Of a stretch of 64,000 nucleotides of DNA, positions 36,853 to 49,176 are shown one piece after another. The notes beneath the pieces are model-generated. The model was given only the letters and a program-made list of their open reading frames with translations, ran no database searches and was not told the DNA's origin. This DNA comes from Jannaschia maritima. Lineage in GTDB: Bacteria; Pseudomonadota; Alphaproteobacteria; Rhodobacterales; Rhodobacteraceae. Where the stretch lies: contig NZ_JARGZA010000011.1 of NCBI RefSeq assembly GCF_030973515.1, positions 62,001-126,000 of the forward strand. Reading direction: 5' to 3'. Position 1 is the first letter of the stretch; each line of letters starts with the position of its first letter. A program made the translations under genes and the position numbers.

Positions 36853-37449
36853 TCAGACGCCGATGCGGCGCTTCAGTTCCGCCACCAGGGCATCGGGATC
36901 GTACAGCATCGGGATCGGTTCCGGGTCGCCCCCGCGATCCAGCAGAAGCGTCGGGAACGCCCGGATCCCCCGTGCCCGCCCTTCCGCGAAGGCCGCATCC
37001 TGCGCGGCCGGGTCGTGCAGATCGGGCAGCGTCACGTCCGGCGCGTGTCGGTCCAGCAGCGGCGCGTAGGCGTCGGGATCGTTGGGATCCATTCCATCGA
37101 CGTAATGTGCTTCCGTGACCGCATGGGCGAAGGGCAGGACCGCGCCGGGCCGGACCCGCCGCACGGCATCCACCGCCACCGCGGGCGGGCCGGACGCGGC
37201 GACGGCATCGGGATGCCTCATCCAAGCGTAGAACGCCGGCGATGGGGCCCGGCCCGTCACCGCGCGCAGCCGCTCGGCGGCGCCCCGGACATAGCCTTCC
37301 ATCGCGGCGGCCGGAGCGACGCGTGGTCCCGTGACCAGTCCCGCCATTACCAGACGGACGGGCATCACCCCCGCGGCGGCGCGAATCGCGGGTGCGGCGC
37401 CGAAGCACCACCCGCAGATCGGGTCGTAGCCATAGATCAAGGTCGTCAT
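36853..37449 (-). CDS. DsbA-family thioredoxin-fold protein
   Basis: A 198-residue protein with no signal peptide, so it is cytoplasmic. A CGWC active-site motif occurs at residues 12-15 and the cis-proline segment AFPTLLL near residue 160. The central helical insertion and DPICGWCFG start resemble the FrnE / 2-hydroxychromene-2-carboxylate isomerase-like branch of the DsbA family. It could reduce or isomerise disulfides or act on a glutathione-linked substrate. It is a single gene converging on the LacI-type gene. Confidence 0.82.
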   Translation of the reverse strand: MTTLIYGYDPICGWCFGAAPAIRAAAGVMPVRLVMAGLVTGPRVAPAAAMEGYVRGAAERLRAVTGRAPSPAFYAWMRHPDAVAASGPPAVAVDAVRRVRPGAVLPFAHAVTEAHYVDGMDPNDPDAYAPLLDRHAPDVTLPDLHDPAAQDAAFAEGRARGIRAFPTLLLDRGGDPEPIPMLYDPDALVAELKRRIGV

Positions 37450-37510
37450 GGATTGGCCCCACCTTCCCGACCCCTCGATGCCGTGAGTGTGACGGTGCGT
37501 CCACCCCATG

Positions 37511-37539
37511 TTGACCTGTCTGCCACCCTGTCCTAGACG
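37511..37539 (+). promoter_or_regulatory. Candidate promoter of rpsT
   Basis: TTGACC (37511-37516) and TAGACG (37534-37539) with 17-base spacing, about 125 bases upstream of rpsT. The -35 hexamer matches sigma-70 at five of six positions and the -10 less well. The long leader between it and rpsT has several short GC hairpins. Confidence 0.45.
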
Positions 37540-37664
37540 GCGGCCGATCATGCGCGTGAGGCCCGCTTCGGCCGGAACGACCGGTTCGTGAACCCGGTGT
37601 CGGCCCGCCCGCGCGCTTTGGCGATTCTCTGCCCATACGGGCACCGGCACGAAGGAACCGACCC

Positions 37665-37937
37665 ATGGCCAACTCCCCCCAGGCGAAGAAACGCGCACGC
37701 CAGAACGCGGACCGCTTCACCGTCAATCGCGCCCGCCGCTCGCGCATCCGCACCTATCTGCGCAAGGTCGAGGAGGCGATCGCCGCCGGCGATCAGGACG
37801 CGGCCCAGGCTGCCCTGCGGGAGGCTCAGCCTCACCTGATGAAGGGCGTTACGAAGGGCATCGTCCACAAGAACACGGCGGCTCGGAAGATGTCTCGGCT
37901 GTCCAGCCGGGTGAAGGGCCTCGGCGCCGGGGCCTGA
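37665..37937 (+). CDS. rpsT: 30S ribosomal protein S20
   Basis: A 90-residue, strongly basic protein beginning [13 protein letters not shown], with [12 protein letters not shown] and [20 protein letters not shown], the standard S20 blocks. It binds 16S rRNA early in 30S assembly. An AAGGA ribosome site lies about 9 bases upstream. It has its own promoter-like site and terminator, so it is probably monocistronic. Confidence 0.98.
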   Translation: MANSPQAKKRARQNADRFTVNRARRSRIRTYLRKVEEAIAAGDQDAAQAALREAQPHLMKGVTKGIVHKNTAARKMSRLSSRVKGLGAGA

Positions 37938-37969
37938 ACGGGAGTCCGGCGCGAAAGCAACAGACGACC

Positions 37970-38002
37970 AAGCGGCGGCGCGTCCTTTCGGGCGCGCCGC
38001 TT
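37970..38002 (+). terminator. Intrinsic terminator after rpsT
   Basis: AAGCGGCG (37970-37977) pairs with CGCCGCTT (37995-38002), with further inner pairing of CGTCC to GGGCG around a TTTC loop, and is followed by TTCCATTT. It lies 32 bases after the rpsT stop. Confidence 0.7.
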
Positions 38003-38148
38003 TCCATTTGATGCGCCACCGTTTTCTGCGGGTGCGACAGATTCGTGTCACTGCATTTGCGAGTCAACAACGAAGAGTCGTTGAAGCCCCCGCGGCCGGG
38101 ACGATATCCCCATCCACAGCGAGTCAGATCGCACTTATGGGGACGTTC

Positions 38149-38595
38149 ATGAGCACGAACGACGGACCCGACGTCGACGAGGTGGGGCCTCTCGACGCCT
38201 GGGACATCTTGTCGAAAGACGACGGCGTCGTGCTCGTGGATGTCAGGTCCGCCGCGGAATGGGATTTCGTCGGTGGCCCCGATCTGTCGGAGCTCGGTCG
38301 GGACGCTGTTCGCGTCCAATGGAAGACCTGGCCCGGCATGTCCCCGAACCCGGCTTTCGCCGGTGAGGTGCTGGACGCGATGCAGGGTCTGCCAACCCGC
38401 ATCCTGTTCCTGTGCCGATCCGGCGTACGGTCGCTGCATGCCGCGCGAGCGGTCGCCGAACACTCCACTGCCATGGGGTCGCCGGTCAGGTGCACGAACG
38501 TCGCCGAAGGGTTCGAGGGCGATCTGGATGTGCTGCGTCACCGTGGGGGCCACAATGGTTGGAAGGCCCGGGGTCTGGCTTGGCACCAGTCCTGA
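38149..38595 (+). CDS. Rhodanese-like domain protein
   Basis: A 148-residue single-domain rhodanese. It has LDAWDILSKDDGVVLVDVRSAAEW, the CH2A-type VDVR segment, and the active-site loop LFLCRSGVRS with the catalytic cysteine near residue 87, then NVAEGFEGDLD. Such proteins handle sulfane sulfur, but the specific partner is unknown. ATG 38149 has a GGGAC purine run about 6 bases upstream; ATG 38137 in frame is possible. It sits between rpsT and dnaA, ending 34 bases before the dnaA start. Confidence 0.85.
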   Translation: MSTNDGPDVDEVGPLDAWDILSKDDGVVLVDVRSAAEWDFVGGPDLSELGRDAVRVQWKTWPGMSPNPAFAGEVLDAMQGLPTRILFLCRSGVRSLHAARAVAEHSTAMGSPVRCTNVAEGFEGDLDVLRHRGGHNGWKARGLAWHQS

Positions 38596-38629
38596 CCATG
38601 CAGAGCAGATAAGGATATGGGGGCCGCCA

Positions 38630-39982
38630 GTGACCATCGAGACGTGGGACGCCGTTAAGGGCGAGATCGAGAAATCCGTGGGCGCGAACAACTTCGCGGC
38701 CTGGATCAAGCCGCTGGAGTTCCAGTCCTGCGACGACCGCACGCTGGCGTTGAACTCGCCGACCGACTTCATCGGACGCTGGGTCGTGCAGCACTTCGCC
38801 GACGTGATCCTGCGGCATGCGGGCGAGGCCGGCGTCGACGCGACGCGTCTGATCTGCTCCGCGCAGATGCCCGGCACCAAGCCCCGCATCCTGACGGGCG
38901 ATACCGACCTGTCGCCCGCTCAGAAGGCCCGCGCAAAGCCACGCCCGGTAGATGGCCTGGACCCCCGTTTCACCTTCGAGACGTTCGTGGTCGGCAAGTC
39001 GAACGAGCTGGCCCACGCCGCCGCGAAGCGCGTGGCCACCGGGGCGGCCGTCACGTTCAACCCGCTGTTCCTGCATGGGGGCGTCGGCCTGGGCAAAACG
39101 CACCTGATGCAGGCCATCGCCTGGGAGCTGCGCCAGCGCCGCCCCGATTGCAGCGTCCTGTTCCTGTCGGCCGAGCAGTTCATGTACCGCTTCGTGCAGG
39201 CCCTGCGCGACCACAACACGATGTCCTTCAAGGCCATGTTCCGGTCCGTCGACGTCCTGCTGGTCGACGACATGCAGTTCATCGCAGGCAAGGATTCCAC
39301 GCAGGAGGAGTTCTTCCACACATACAACGCCCTGGTGGACAACGGAAAGCAGGTGGTCCTGTCCGCCGACCGCAGCCCGGCCGAGATCTCGGACGTGTCC
39401 GAACGCATCACCTCGCGGTTGCAATCCAGCCTCGTGATCGACCTGCACCCCGCCGACTACGAGCTGAGGCTCGGGATCATGCAGCACCGCTATGCGCAGT
39501 ACCGTGACATGCAGCCCGACTTCGTTCTGGCCGAAGGCGTGCTGGAGTTCCTCGCCGCCCGCGTGTCGCAGTCGATCCGCGTCCTCGAAGGTGCGATTAC
39601 GCGGCTGTTCCACTATTGGGAGCTGATCCGCCGGCCCATCCACACGGAACAGGTGGGCGAGGTCCTGACCGATCTCCTGCGCGCGTCGGGGCGCAAGCTG
39701 ACGATCGACGAGATCATGAAGAAGACCTGCGAGCACTACAACCTGCGGATGTCGGACATGACCTCCGCCCGTCGCACGCGGTCCGTCGCCCGCCCCCGCC
39801 AGATGGCCATGTATCTCGCCAAGAAGCTGACCCCGCGATCCTATCCCGAGATCGGGCGCAAGTTCGGCGGCAAGGACCACACCACCGTCCTCTATGCCGT
39901 GCGCAAGATCGAGGAGTTGATGCGCACCGACAGCCAGTTGGCCGAGGATGCCCAACTGCTCCAGCGCAAGCTGGAAGGCTAA
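38630..39982 (+). CDS. dnaA: Chromosomal replication initiator protein DnaA
   Basis: A 450-residue AAA+ initiator. Domain I (1-90) begins TIETWDAVKGEIEKSVGANN. The ATPase core has Walker A HGGVGLGKTH, Walker B LLVDDMQFIAG and sensor DRSPAEISDVSERITSRL. Domain IV has the DNA-binding signature RRTRSVARPRQMAMYLAKKL and GRKFGGKDHTTVLYA. The start is GTG 38630. It leads the dnaA-dnaN-recF group. A partial DnaA-box-like CCATCCACA (7 of 9) occurs upstream at 38110-38118, too little to call an origin. Confidence 0.98.
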   Translation: MTIETWDAVKGEIEKSVGANNFAAWIKPLEFQSCDDRTLALNSPTDFIGRWVVQHFADVILRHAGEAGVDATRLICSAQMPGTKPRILTGDTDLSPAQKARAKPRPVDGLDPRFTFETFVVGKSNELAHAAAKRVATGAAVTFNPLFLHGGVGLGKTHLMQAIAWELRQRRPDCSVLFLSAEQFMYRFVQALRDHNTMSFKAMFRSVDVLLVDDMQFIAGKDSTQEEFFHTYNALVDNGKQVVLSADRSPAEISDVSERITSRLQSSLVIDLHPADYELRLGIMQHRYAQYRDMQPDFVLAEGVLEFLAARVSQSIRVLEGAITRLFHYWELIRRPIHTEQVGEVLTDLLRASGRKLTIDEIMKKTCEHYNLRMSDMTSARRTRSVARPRQMAMYLAKKLTPRSYPEIGRKFGGKDHTTVLYAVRKIEELMRTDSQLAEDAQLLQRKLEG

Positions 39983-40049
39983 GGGAACAAGGCTTGCGCG
40001 GACCGTCGGGTCGGCTATCCTGCCGGTCCGCAACGGCCCCGGGGGACCC

Positions 40050-41186
40050 ATGAAGTTCAGCATCGAGCGCGCCGCGCTCCTCAAGGCGGTCTCGCAGGCC
40101 CAGTCGGTGGTCGAACGCCGGAACACGATCCCGATCCTGGCCAACATCCTGCTGGATGCCGAAGGGGACACGATCCGGTTCCGCGCGACGGACCTGGACA
40201 TCGAGGTGATCGACCGCGCCCCCGCGAAGGTCGACCGCGCGGGCGGCGCGACCGTCAGCGCGCAGCTGTTCCACGAGATCGTGCGCAAGCTGCCCGACGG
40301 CGCCCTCGTCGCCGTCGAGGAGGACGGTGCCAAGGGGCGCGTCAGCATCGCGGCCGGGCGGTCGCGGTTCGAGCTGGCGACGCTGCCCAAGGACGACTTC
40401 CCCGCCATGGCGTCCGAGGACTTCGCGGCCACCTTCACCTGTCCCGCACCCACCCTGCGCCGGCTGTTCGACAAGTCGCGCTTCGCCATCTCGACGGAGG
40501 AGACGCGTTACTATTTGAACGGTGTCTACCTGCACGTGGCCGAATCGGACGACGGGCGCGTCCTGCGCGCCGTGGCGACCGACGGGCACCGCCTGGCCCG
40601 CGTCGACGCCGCCCTGCCCGAGGGGGCGGAGGAACTGCCCGGCGTCATCGTGCCCCGCAAGGCGGTCGTCGAGATCCGCAAGCTGCTCGACGACGACGAG
40701 GCGGACATCACCGTGTCCGTGTCGGAAACGAAGATCCGCTTCGCCACCGAGTCCGCAGAGGCAGGAACCGGCATCACCCTGACGTCGAAGGTGATCGACG
40801 GGACCTTCCCGGACTACGCCCGCGTGATCCCCGCCGCCAACCCCCGCAAGCTGGAAGTCGACGCGGCCGAGTTCGCCCGCGCGGTGGACCGGGTCGCCAC
40901 CGTGTCCTCCGAACGCTCCCGCGCGGTGAAGCTGTCGCTGGACGAGGACCGTCTCGTGCTGTCGGTGAACGCCCCCGATTCCGGTGCCGCGGAGGAGGAG
41001 CTGGCCGTCGCCTACGCCGACGAGAAGCTGGAGATCGGGTTCAACGCCAAGTACCTGCAGGAGATCGCGCAGCAGGTCGACCGCGAGAACGCGGTCTTCA
41101 TGTTCAACAACGCGGGCGACCCCACCCTCATGCGCGAGGGCGACGACCCGACCGCGATCTACGTCGTGATGCCGATGCGCGTCTGA
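40050..41186 (+). CDS. dnaN: DNA polymerase III sliding clamp, beta subunit
   Basis: A 378-residue three-domain clamp: MKFSIERAALLKAVSQAQSV at the start, RRNTIPILANILL, TRYYLNGVYLH, ATDGHRLAR, and the clamp C-terminus DPTAIYVVMPMRV. It encircles DNA and tethers polymerase III and other partners. It is 67 bases downstream of dnaA with a GGGGGA ribosome site at suitable spacing. recF follows 15 bases later. Confidence 0.98.
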   Translation: MKFSIERAALLKAVSQAQSVVERRNTIPILANILLDAEGDTIRFRATDLDIEVIDRAPAKVDRAGGATVSAQLFHEIVRKLPDGALVAVEEDGAKGRVSIAAGRSRFELATLPKDDFPAMASEDFAATFTCPAPTLRRLFDKSRFAISTEETRYYLNGVYLHVAESDDGRVLRAVATDGHRLARVDAALPEGAEELPGVIVPRKAVVEIRKLLDDDEADITVSVSETKIRFATESAEAGTGITLTSKVIDGTFPDYARVIPAANPRKLEVDAAEFARAVDRVATVSSERSRAVKLSLDEDRLVLSVNAPDSGAAEEELAVAYADEKLEIGFNAKYLQEIAQQVDRENAVFMFNNAGDPTLMREGDDPTAIYVVMPMRV

Positions 41187-41201
41187 CGGCGAGGCTGCGT
41201 C

Positions 41202-44811
<3,610 letters not shown>

Positions 44812-44824
44812 ACCGCTACCATCT

Positions 44825-44850
44825 GGACGTTCGGGATCGCTCGGACGTCC
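44825..44850. terminator. Hairpin between convergent gyrB and iclR genes
   Basis: GGACGT (44825-44830) and ACGTCC (44845-44850) form a 6-bp stem with a 14-base loop, 14 bases after the gyrB stop. No T-run follows. Confidence 0.4.
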
Positions 44851-44900
44851 CATGGATCGGGATCGCCTACGAGACGCGAGGCGCGCGTCCGGATGGCCCT

Positions 44901-45698
44901 TCAGAAATGGCCTTCGCGCGTTGTCATGTCGTCCGAGACCAGGCGCGACAGGTCCGAGGCGGCGGCCTGCAAGATGCCCAAATGGCCCAATGCCATGTCC
45001 GTGCTCAACCGCATGGTGGGTGCGTGGATCGACAGCGTGGCCAGCAAGCGGCGATGGGGGTCCTGGATCGGCACGGCGACCGCCGTCATGTCGTCCATGA
45101 ACTCCTCCCGGTCCACCGCATAGCCGTCGGTCCGGATCCGGTCGAGTTCCGCGGACAGGGCCTCGGGCGTGGCGAGGGTGTTGGCCGTCCGCGCGACCAA
45201 TGAGCTGGCGGCGAGGTACCGTTCCAAATGCACCCGCGACAGGGTCGACAGGTACATCTTGCCGCTCGCCGTACAGTAGAGTGGCACCCGCGTTCCGATG
45301 GGCAACTGGATCCGCAGCGGCCATTCCGTTTCCAACCGCTCGATATAGATCATCGCCGTGCTGTCTGGCAGCGCGATGTTGCATGTCTCTCCCACCCGAT
45401 CGGTCAAGCGCTTCAGGATCGCCCGGCGTGCGGTCCGGATGCGCTGCGACGACAGGACCCCGCCAGCCAGCCGCCGAACCCGACGACCGGGCGCATAGGT
45501 CCGGCCGTCCATCTCGCGTTGCAGGAACCCTTCCGCCTCCAGGGTGGCGAACAGGCGGTGGATGGTGGGCTTGGGCAGGCCGAGCTCGATGTTCACCTCC
45601 GTGGGCGTGACCGGAACCCCCGCCCGCGCCACCGCCTCCAGCACCAGCAGCAGACGCAGGTTCGTGGGGATGGTCCCGCCGGTGTCGCCGTCGTGCAC
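44901..45698 (-). CDS. IclR family transcriptional regulator of the TRAP locus
   Basis: A 265-residue regulator: N-terminal winged helix (PTEVNIELGLPKPTIHRLFA) and a C-terminal effector domain (LRIQLPIGTRVPLYCTASGK, DDMTAVAVPI, RLLATLSIHAPTMRL). Its start lies 4 bases after the dctM stop, so it is co-transcribed with the transporter and probably controls it and the divergent GMC gene. A 15-bp palindrome in that divergent promoter region is a candidate binding site. Confidence 0.9.
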   Translation of the reverse strand: MHDGDTGGTIPTNLRLLLVLEAVARAGVPVTPTEVNIELGLPKPTIHRLFATLEAEGFLQREMDGRTYAPGRRVRRLAGGVLSSQRIRTARRAILKRLTDRVGETCNIALPDSTAMIYIERLETEWPLRIQLPIGTRVPLYCTASGKMYLSTLSRVHLERYLAASSLVARTANTLATPEALSAELDRIRTDGYAVDREEFMDDMTAVAVPIQDPHRRLLATLSIHAPTMRLSTDMALGHLGILQAAASDLSRLVSDDMTTREGHF

Positions 45699-45702
45699 GG
45701 TC

Positions 45703-47070
45703 CTACCGCTGCGGCAGCAGGAGCGTCGACAGCTCCGGCACCAACGCGATGGCCAGCCAGGAACCGATCAGCGCGATCAGATAGGGCACGATGTAGCGCA
45801 GCAGGCGGAAATAGGGCACGCCCGTCACACCCGACGCGACATACAGGTTGAGGCCATAGGGCGGCGTGATGAACCCGATCGACGCGCCCACCAGGAAGAT
45901 GACCGCGAATTGGATCGGATCGACGCCGACGCTCGCCGCGATGGGGGCCAGGATCGGAGCCAGGATGATCGTCACCGGCAGCGATTCCAGCACCATCCCC
46001 GACACGAAGACGATGGCCATCGCGGTGAACAGGACGGCATAATAGCCCCCCATCGACGTGACGAAGTCGGTGATGACTTCCTGCGCGCCCAGGACGGACA
46101 GCATCTGCTGCATGACGACCGACACCGCGATCAGCGGGGCCAGGATGCCGGTGATCTGGGCGGATCGCATGGTGATGGACGGCAGCTCCAGCGGTCCGAA
46201 GCCGCGGACGACCAGCATGTCGGCGAAGCTGCGCCGTTCGATCGGCGTCTCCTCCTCGTCGCGGCCGCGATGCACGGCGCGATAGAGGGGCAGGCAGACG
46301 AAGCCCACGATGATGCAGAAGCCTACCGTGACCCCCGCCGCCTCCGTCGGACTGAACTGACCCGTATAGATGCCCCATAGTACCAGTCCGATCGCGAAGA
46401 AGCCCAACCACGCGCCCAGTGCGGTCTTGACGATGCGGGCGGGCGACAGACCGATCAGATGACCCCATCCGTTACGCCAGCAGACCACGAAGCACGCCGT
46501 CATCATGGCCAGCGCCATCAGCATGCCGGGCAGGATGCCCGCCACGAACAGGTCGCTGATCGGCAGGTTCAACAGGAATCCATAGACGATGAAGATGATC
46601 GACGGCGGGATGATGATGCCCAGCGTGCCGCCCGCCGCGGCCGTGGCGGCGCTGAAGCGTTCGTCGTAGCCGCCCTTCGTCATCTCCGGATGCAGCATCG
46701 AACCGATCGTCGCCGTCGTGGCCGAGTTCGATCCCGAGATGGCCGCGAACAGGCCGCACGCCGCGATGGATGCCATTGCCAAGCCGCCCCGGATCCAACC
46801 CAGGCAGGCATAGGCGAAGTCCGACAGCCGCCGCGCGATGCCCGACCGGTTGATCAGGTCGCCCGTCAGGATGAACAGGGGCATCGCCAGAAGGGCGAAG
46901 CCGTCGGTGAACACGTCGCCCAAAGCCGCGCCGATGTTCACCAGGGGCAAGCCCAGGACGAAGGACATGCCGATGACCCAATAGCCGATCACCAGGAAGA
47001 CGGGGACGCCCAGCATGAACAGGACCGTCACCCCGATCGAGATCAGCGTGACCCAGGTACCGTCGGTCAT
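45703..47070 (-). CDS. TRAP transporter large permease (DctM type)
   Basis: A 455-residue membrane protein with about 12 hydrophobic segments, typical of the TRAP large subunit: PLFILTGDLINRSGIARRL, GLFAAISGSNSATTATIG, GGTLGIIIPPSIIFIVYGF and GASIGFITPPYGLNLYVASG. It carries sodium-coupled uptake of the ligand delivered by the binding protein at 47825. Its start overlaps the small-permease stop by 4 bases. Confidence 0.94.
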   Translation of the reverse strand: MTDGTWVTLISIGVTVLFMLGVPVFLVIGYWVIGMSFVLGLPLVNIGAALGDVFTDGFALLAMPLFILTGDLINRSGIARRLSDFAYACLGWIRGGLAMASIAACGLFAAISGSNSATTATIGSMLHPEMTKGGYDERFSAATAAAGGTLGIIIPPSIIFIVYGFLLNLPISDLFVAGILPGMLMALAMMTACFVVCWRNGWGHLIGLSPARIVKTALGAWLGFFAIGLVLWGIYTGQFSPTEAAGVTVGFCIIVGFVCLPLYRAVHRGRDEEETPIERRSFADMLVVRGFGPLELPSITMRSAQITGILAPLIAVSVVMQQMLSVLGAQEVITDFVTSMGGYYAVLFTAMAIVFVSGMVLESLPVTIILAPILAPIAASVGVDPIQFAVIFLVGASIGFITPPYGLNLYVASGVTGVPYFRLLRYIVPYLIALIGSWLAIALVPELSTLLLPQR

Positions 47071-47735
47071 GCGTCGCCCCCGATCACGGCTTGGCGGATC
47101 AGCGGATCGCCGCGGCGCAGGTTGCCAAGATCCTCGAACAGGTTCTCGAATGCGCGTCCCGCCAGAAGGACGAAGGCCAATGGCACGGCGGCCAGGAACC
47201 ACCATTGCATGACGTCGTCGGTCCCCAGCATTATGGCGAAGTTCGCCGCGGCGCGGATCGTCTCCTGCGTGGCGGTGACGACGACGACCCAGGCGAAGCC
47301 GATCCACAGGACTGCGTCGAGCGTCAGGCAGGCCATCTGCATCGGCCGCGGCATAACGCTGCGGAACTCGTTGAAGGCCAGGTGCGTGCGCAACTTGACG
47401 TTGTAGCTGGCGCCGAACCAGGTCATGATCAGGAACAGGAAGGGCGGCAGCGTCGTGGACCAGGACGGCTGGCCGTTCAGAAAGAACCGTTGCACGACGC
47501 CCGCGAAGATGATGCCGCCGATGGTCAGATAGGACACCACCATGACGACCGGCTCCAACAGGCGATCGAGGATCGGAACGAAGCGATAGGCGATGGCCAC
47601 CAGGATGCCGCCGAGGATCGTGGCGGCCAAGCCCAGCGTCCAGGCGGCGGGCGCGCGCATGGCGCTCTGCAGCATCCACAGATCGCCGGACAGCATGGCC
47701 TGGATCAGGCTGCCTATTCCATCGAACCAACCCAT
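47067..47735 (-). CDS. TRAP transporter small permease (DctQ type)
   Basis: A 222-residue membrane protein with four or five spans, including VVSYLTIGGIIFAGVVQRFF and LPPFLFLIMTWFGASYNVK with the usual DctQ-like pattern. It is somewhat longer than the 150-180 residues common for DctQ because of a C-terminal extension after the last span. It lies between the binding protein and DctM genes in the standard P-Q-M order. Confidence 0.85.
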   Translation of the reverse strand: MGWFDGIGSLIQAMLSGDLWMLQSAMRAPAAWTLGLAATILGGILVAIAYRFVPILDRLLEPVVMVVSYLTIGGIIFAGVVQRFFLNGQPSWSTTLPPFLFLIMTWFGASYNVKLRTHLAFNEFRSVMPRPMQMACLTLDAVLWIGFAWVVVVTATQETIRAAANFAIMLGTDDVMQWWFLAAVPLAFVLLAGRAFENLFEDLGNLRRGDPLIRQAVIGGDA

Positions 47736-47824
47736 GACGTCCCCCTCCCAAGGACCGGCGATCCCGGTCGCCGCATGGTCCGGGCGCGGGCGCCCGGACC
47801 GGTGCTCGGATGCCTAGACGGCGA

Positions 47825-49057
47825 TCAGGACTTCCACCAGCGCCGCGGCTCGACGTTCTCGGGCAGCGTGTCCGCGGGGATCGTGCGGACCTCGTCGTAG
47901 ATCGCCTGATAGGTGTCGATGCCGCCGGCCCAGCCGTTGATCCGCTCCCGCCATTGCGCCCAGGGCTCGGGATTGAACTCGGGCGAGCACATCTCCTCCG
48001 CCTTGCGGATCTCCTCCGGCGGCAGGTCCGCGACGCGGACGTCGTTCTCCGCGAAGATGGTGCCCGGTAGCTGCGGGTTCGAGAATCCGACCGTCTTGAC
48101 CAGCGCGGCTTCGTTGGCGGCCTGGACATGCACCTGCGCCAGATAGGCGGACTCCATCACCGCGTCCTGCAACTCTTCCGAGAGACCGTCGAACGCACGG
48201 GCGGACATGGCCGTATGCTCCGTGCCGCAGAAGAACCGAAGATCGACCGACTGCGTCACCACGGGCGCCATGTTCGCATAGGCCACGGCGGACGCCCAGG
48301 TCTCCGCGCCGTCGATCAGGCCCTGCTTCAAGCCGTCCAGCGTCTCCTCCCAGGCAACGGGGACGGGGTTGAGGTTCAGCAGCTGCATGGCGATGCGTCC
48401 GAGCTGCGTGCCCGTGACGCGGTTCTTCGTGCCGAACAGCTCCTCGATCGACGTCACCGTCGGCCTGTCGGCGAACGACGAACCCGTTTGGATGCCGCGA
48501 AGCTCCGCATGGGTGAACAGGAACTTGAGGCCGTGCATCCGCTCGAACGGGTCGCGCAGGGTGCGCACCGATTCGGGGCTGTAGAAGTAATGGTACTGGT
48601 CCGCGCGCGACCGGAACATGTAGGCATAGTCCAACACGTTCAGATAGGGCGCGCCGCCCGCGCTGTTCTGCGTCGACGCGGCGTACATGTCGACGATGCC
48701 CTGCTGCGCCTTCTCCACGCAGTTGAGCTGCCCGCAGATCTGGTTGTCGCCGATGAACTCCACCCGGATCTCGCCATCCGTACGGCTCTCGAGGTCGCGG
48801 GCGAACTCCAGCACGCCGGCCCGCTCGATCAGCAGGTTGCGCTCGTTGAAGCCGGCGGCGCCCAGGCGGAACGTGTGCTTTGGCTCGTTGGCGAAGCGCT
48901 TCTCGTAGCTGGACTGCGCAGCGCGCGCCAACTCGGGCAGCGTGGCGGCGGCGCCGAACGCGCCCGCGCCCATCAGAACCGAGGACATGCCGTACTGGCT
49001 GGACAGCTTGAACAGATCCCGGCGCGAAATCCCGCTTAGGGCTTTCGAAACTTTCAT
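47825..49057 (-). CDS. TRAP transporter substrate-binding protein with Tat-type signal
   Basis: A 410-residue DctP-family protein. The N-terminus carries SRRDLFKLSS, a twin-arginine motif followed by a hydrophobic stretch and ARAAQ cleavage, so it is probably exported folded via Tat. Family segments include IEFIGDNQICGQLNCVEKAQQGIVDMY, NPVPVAWEETLDGLKQGLIDGAE and AVMESAYLAQVHVQAANE. It is larger than the usual 330 or so residues. GGGAGGGT precedes ATG 49057. Its ligand is probably an organic acid; the adjacent GMC dehydrogenase suggests related alcohol or acid catabolism. Confidence 0.88.
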   Translation of the reverse strand: MKVSKALSGISRRDLFKLSSQYGMSSVLMGAGAFGAAATLPELARAAQSSYEKRFANEPKHTFRLGAAGFNERNLLIERAGVLEFARDLESRTDGEIRVEFIGDNQICGQLNCVEKAQQGIVDMYAASTQNSAGGAPYLNVLDYAYMFRSRADQYHYFYSPESVRTLRDPFERMHGLKFLFTHAELRGIQTGSSFADRPTVTSIEELFGTKNRVTGTQLGRIAMQLLNLNPVPVAWEETLDGLKQGLIDGAETWASAVAYANMAPVVTQSVDLRFFCGTEHTAMSARAFDGLSEELQDAVMESAYLAQVHVQAANEAALVKTVGFSNPQLPGTIFAENDVRVADLPPEEIRKAEEMCSPEFNPEPWAQWRERINGWAGGIDTYQAIYDEVRTIPADTLPENVEPRRWWKS

Positions 49058-49081
49058 ATGACCCTCCCTAGAAGCCATTTT

Positions 49082-49096
49082 GAGACTTGTGGTCTC
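49082..49096. promoter_or_regulatory. 15-bp palindrome, candidate IclR operator
   Basis: GAGAC-TTGTG-GTCTC is a perfect inverted repeat with a 5-base centre, the length typical of IclR-family sites. It lies in the 119-base gap between the dctP-like and GMC genes, 25 bases from the dctP start. A second inverted repeat, CGATA-N10-TATCG, overlaps its end at 49096-49115. Confidence 0.45.
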
Positions 49097-49176
49097 GATA
49101 TTGAGCGATCTATCGTCGAAATAGCAAGCGCAAATCGGGGCGGTGTCCTGTTTCGCCGCCGGGGAGGATCAGGGGC

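Noticed and set aside
38100-38150. Possible oriC upstream of dnaA.
   Set aside because: Only one partial DnaA-box-like sequence (CCATCCACA) was found, with no AT-rich unwinding element or box cluster.
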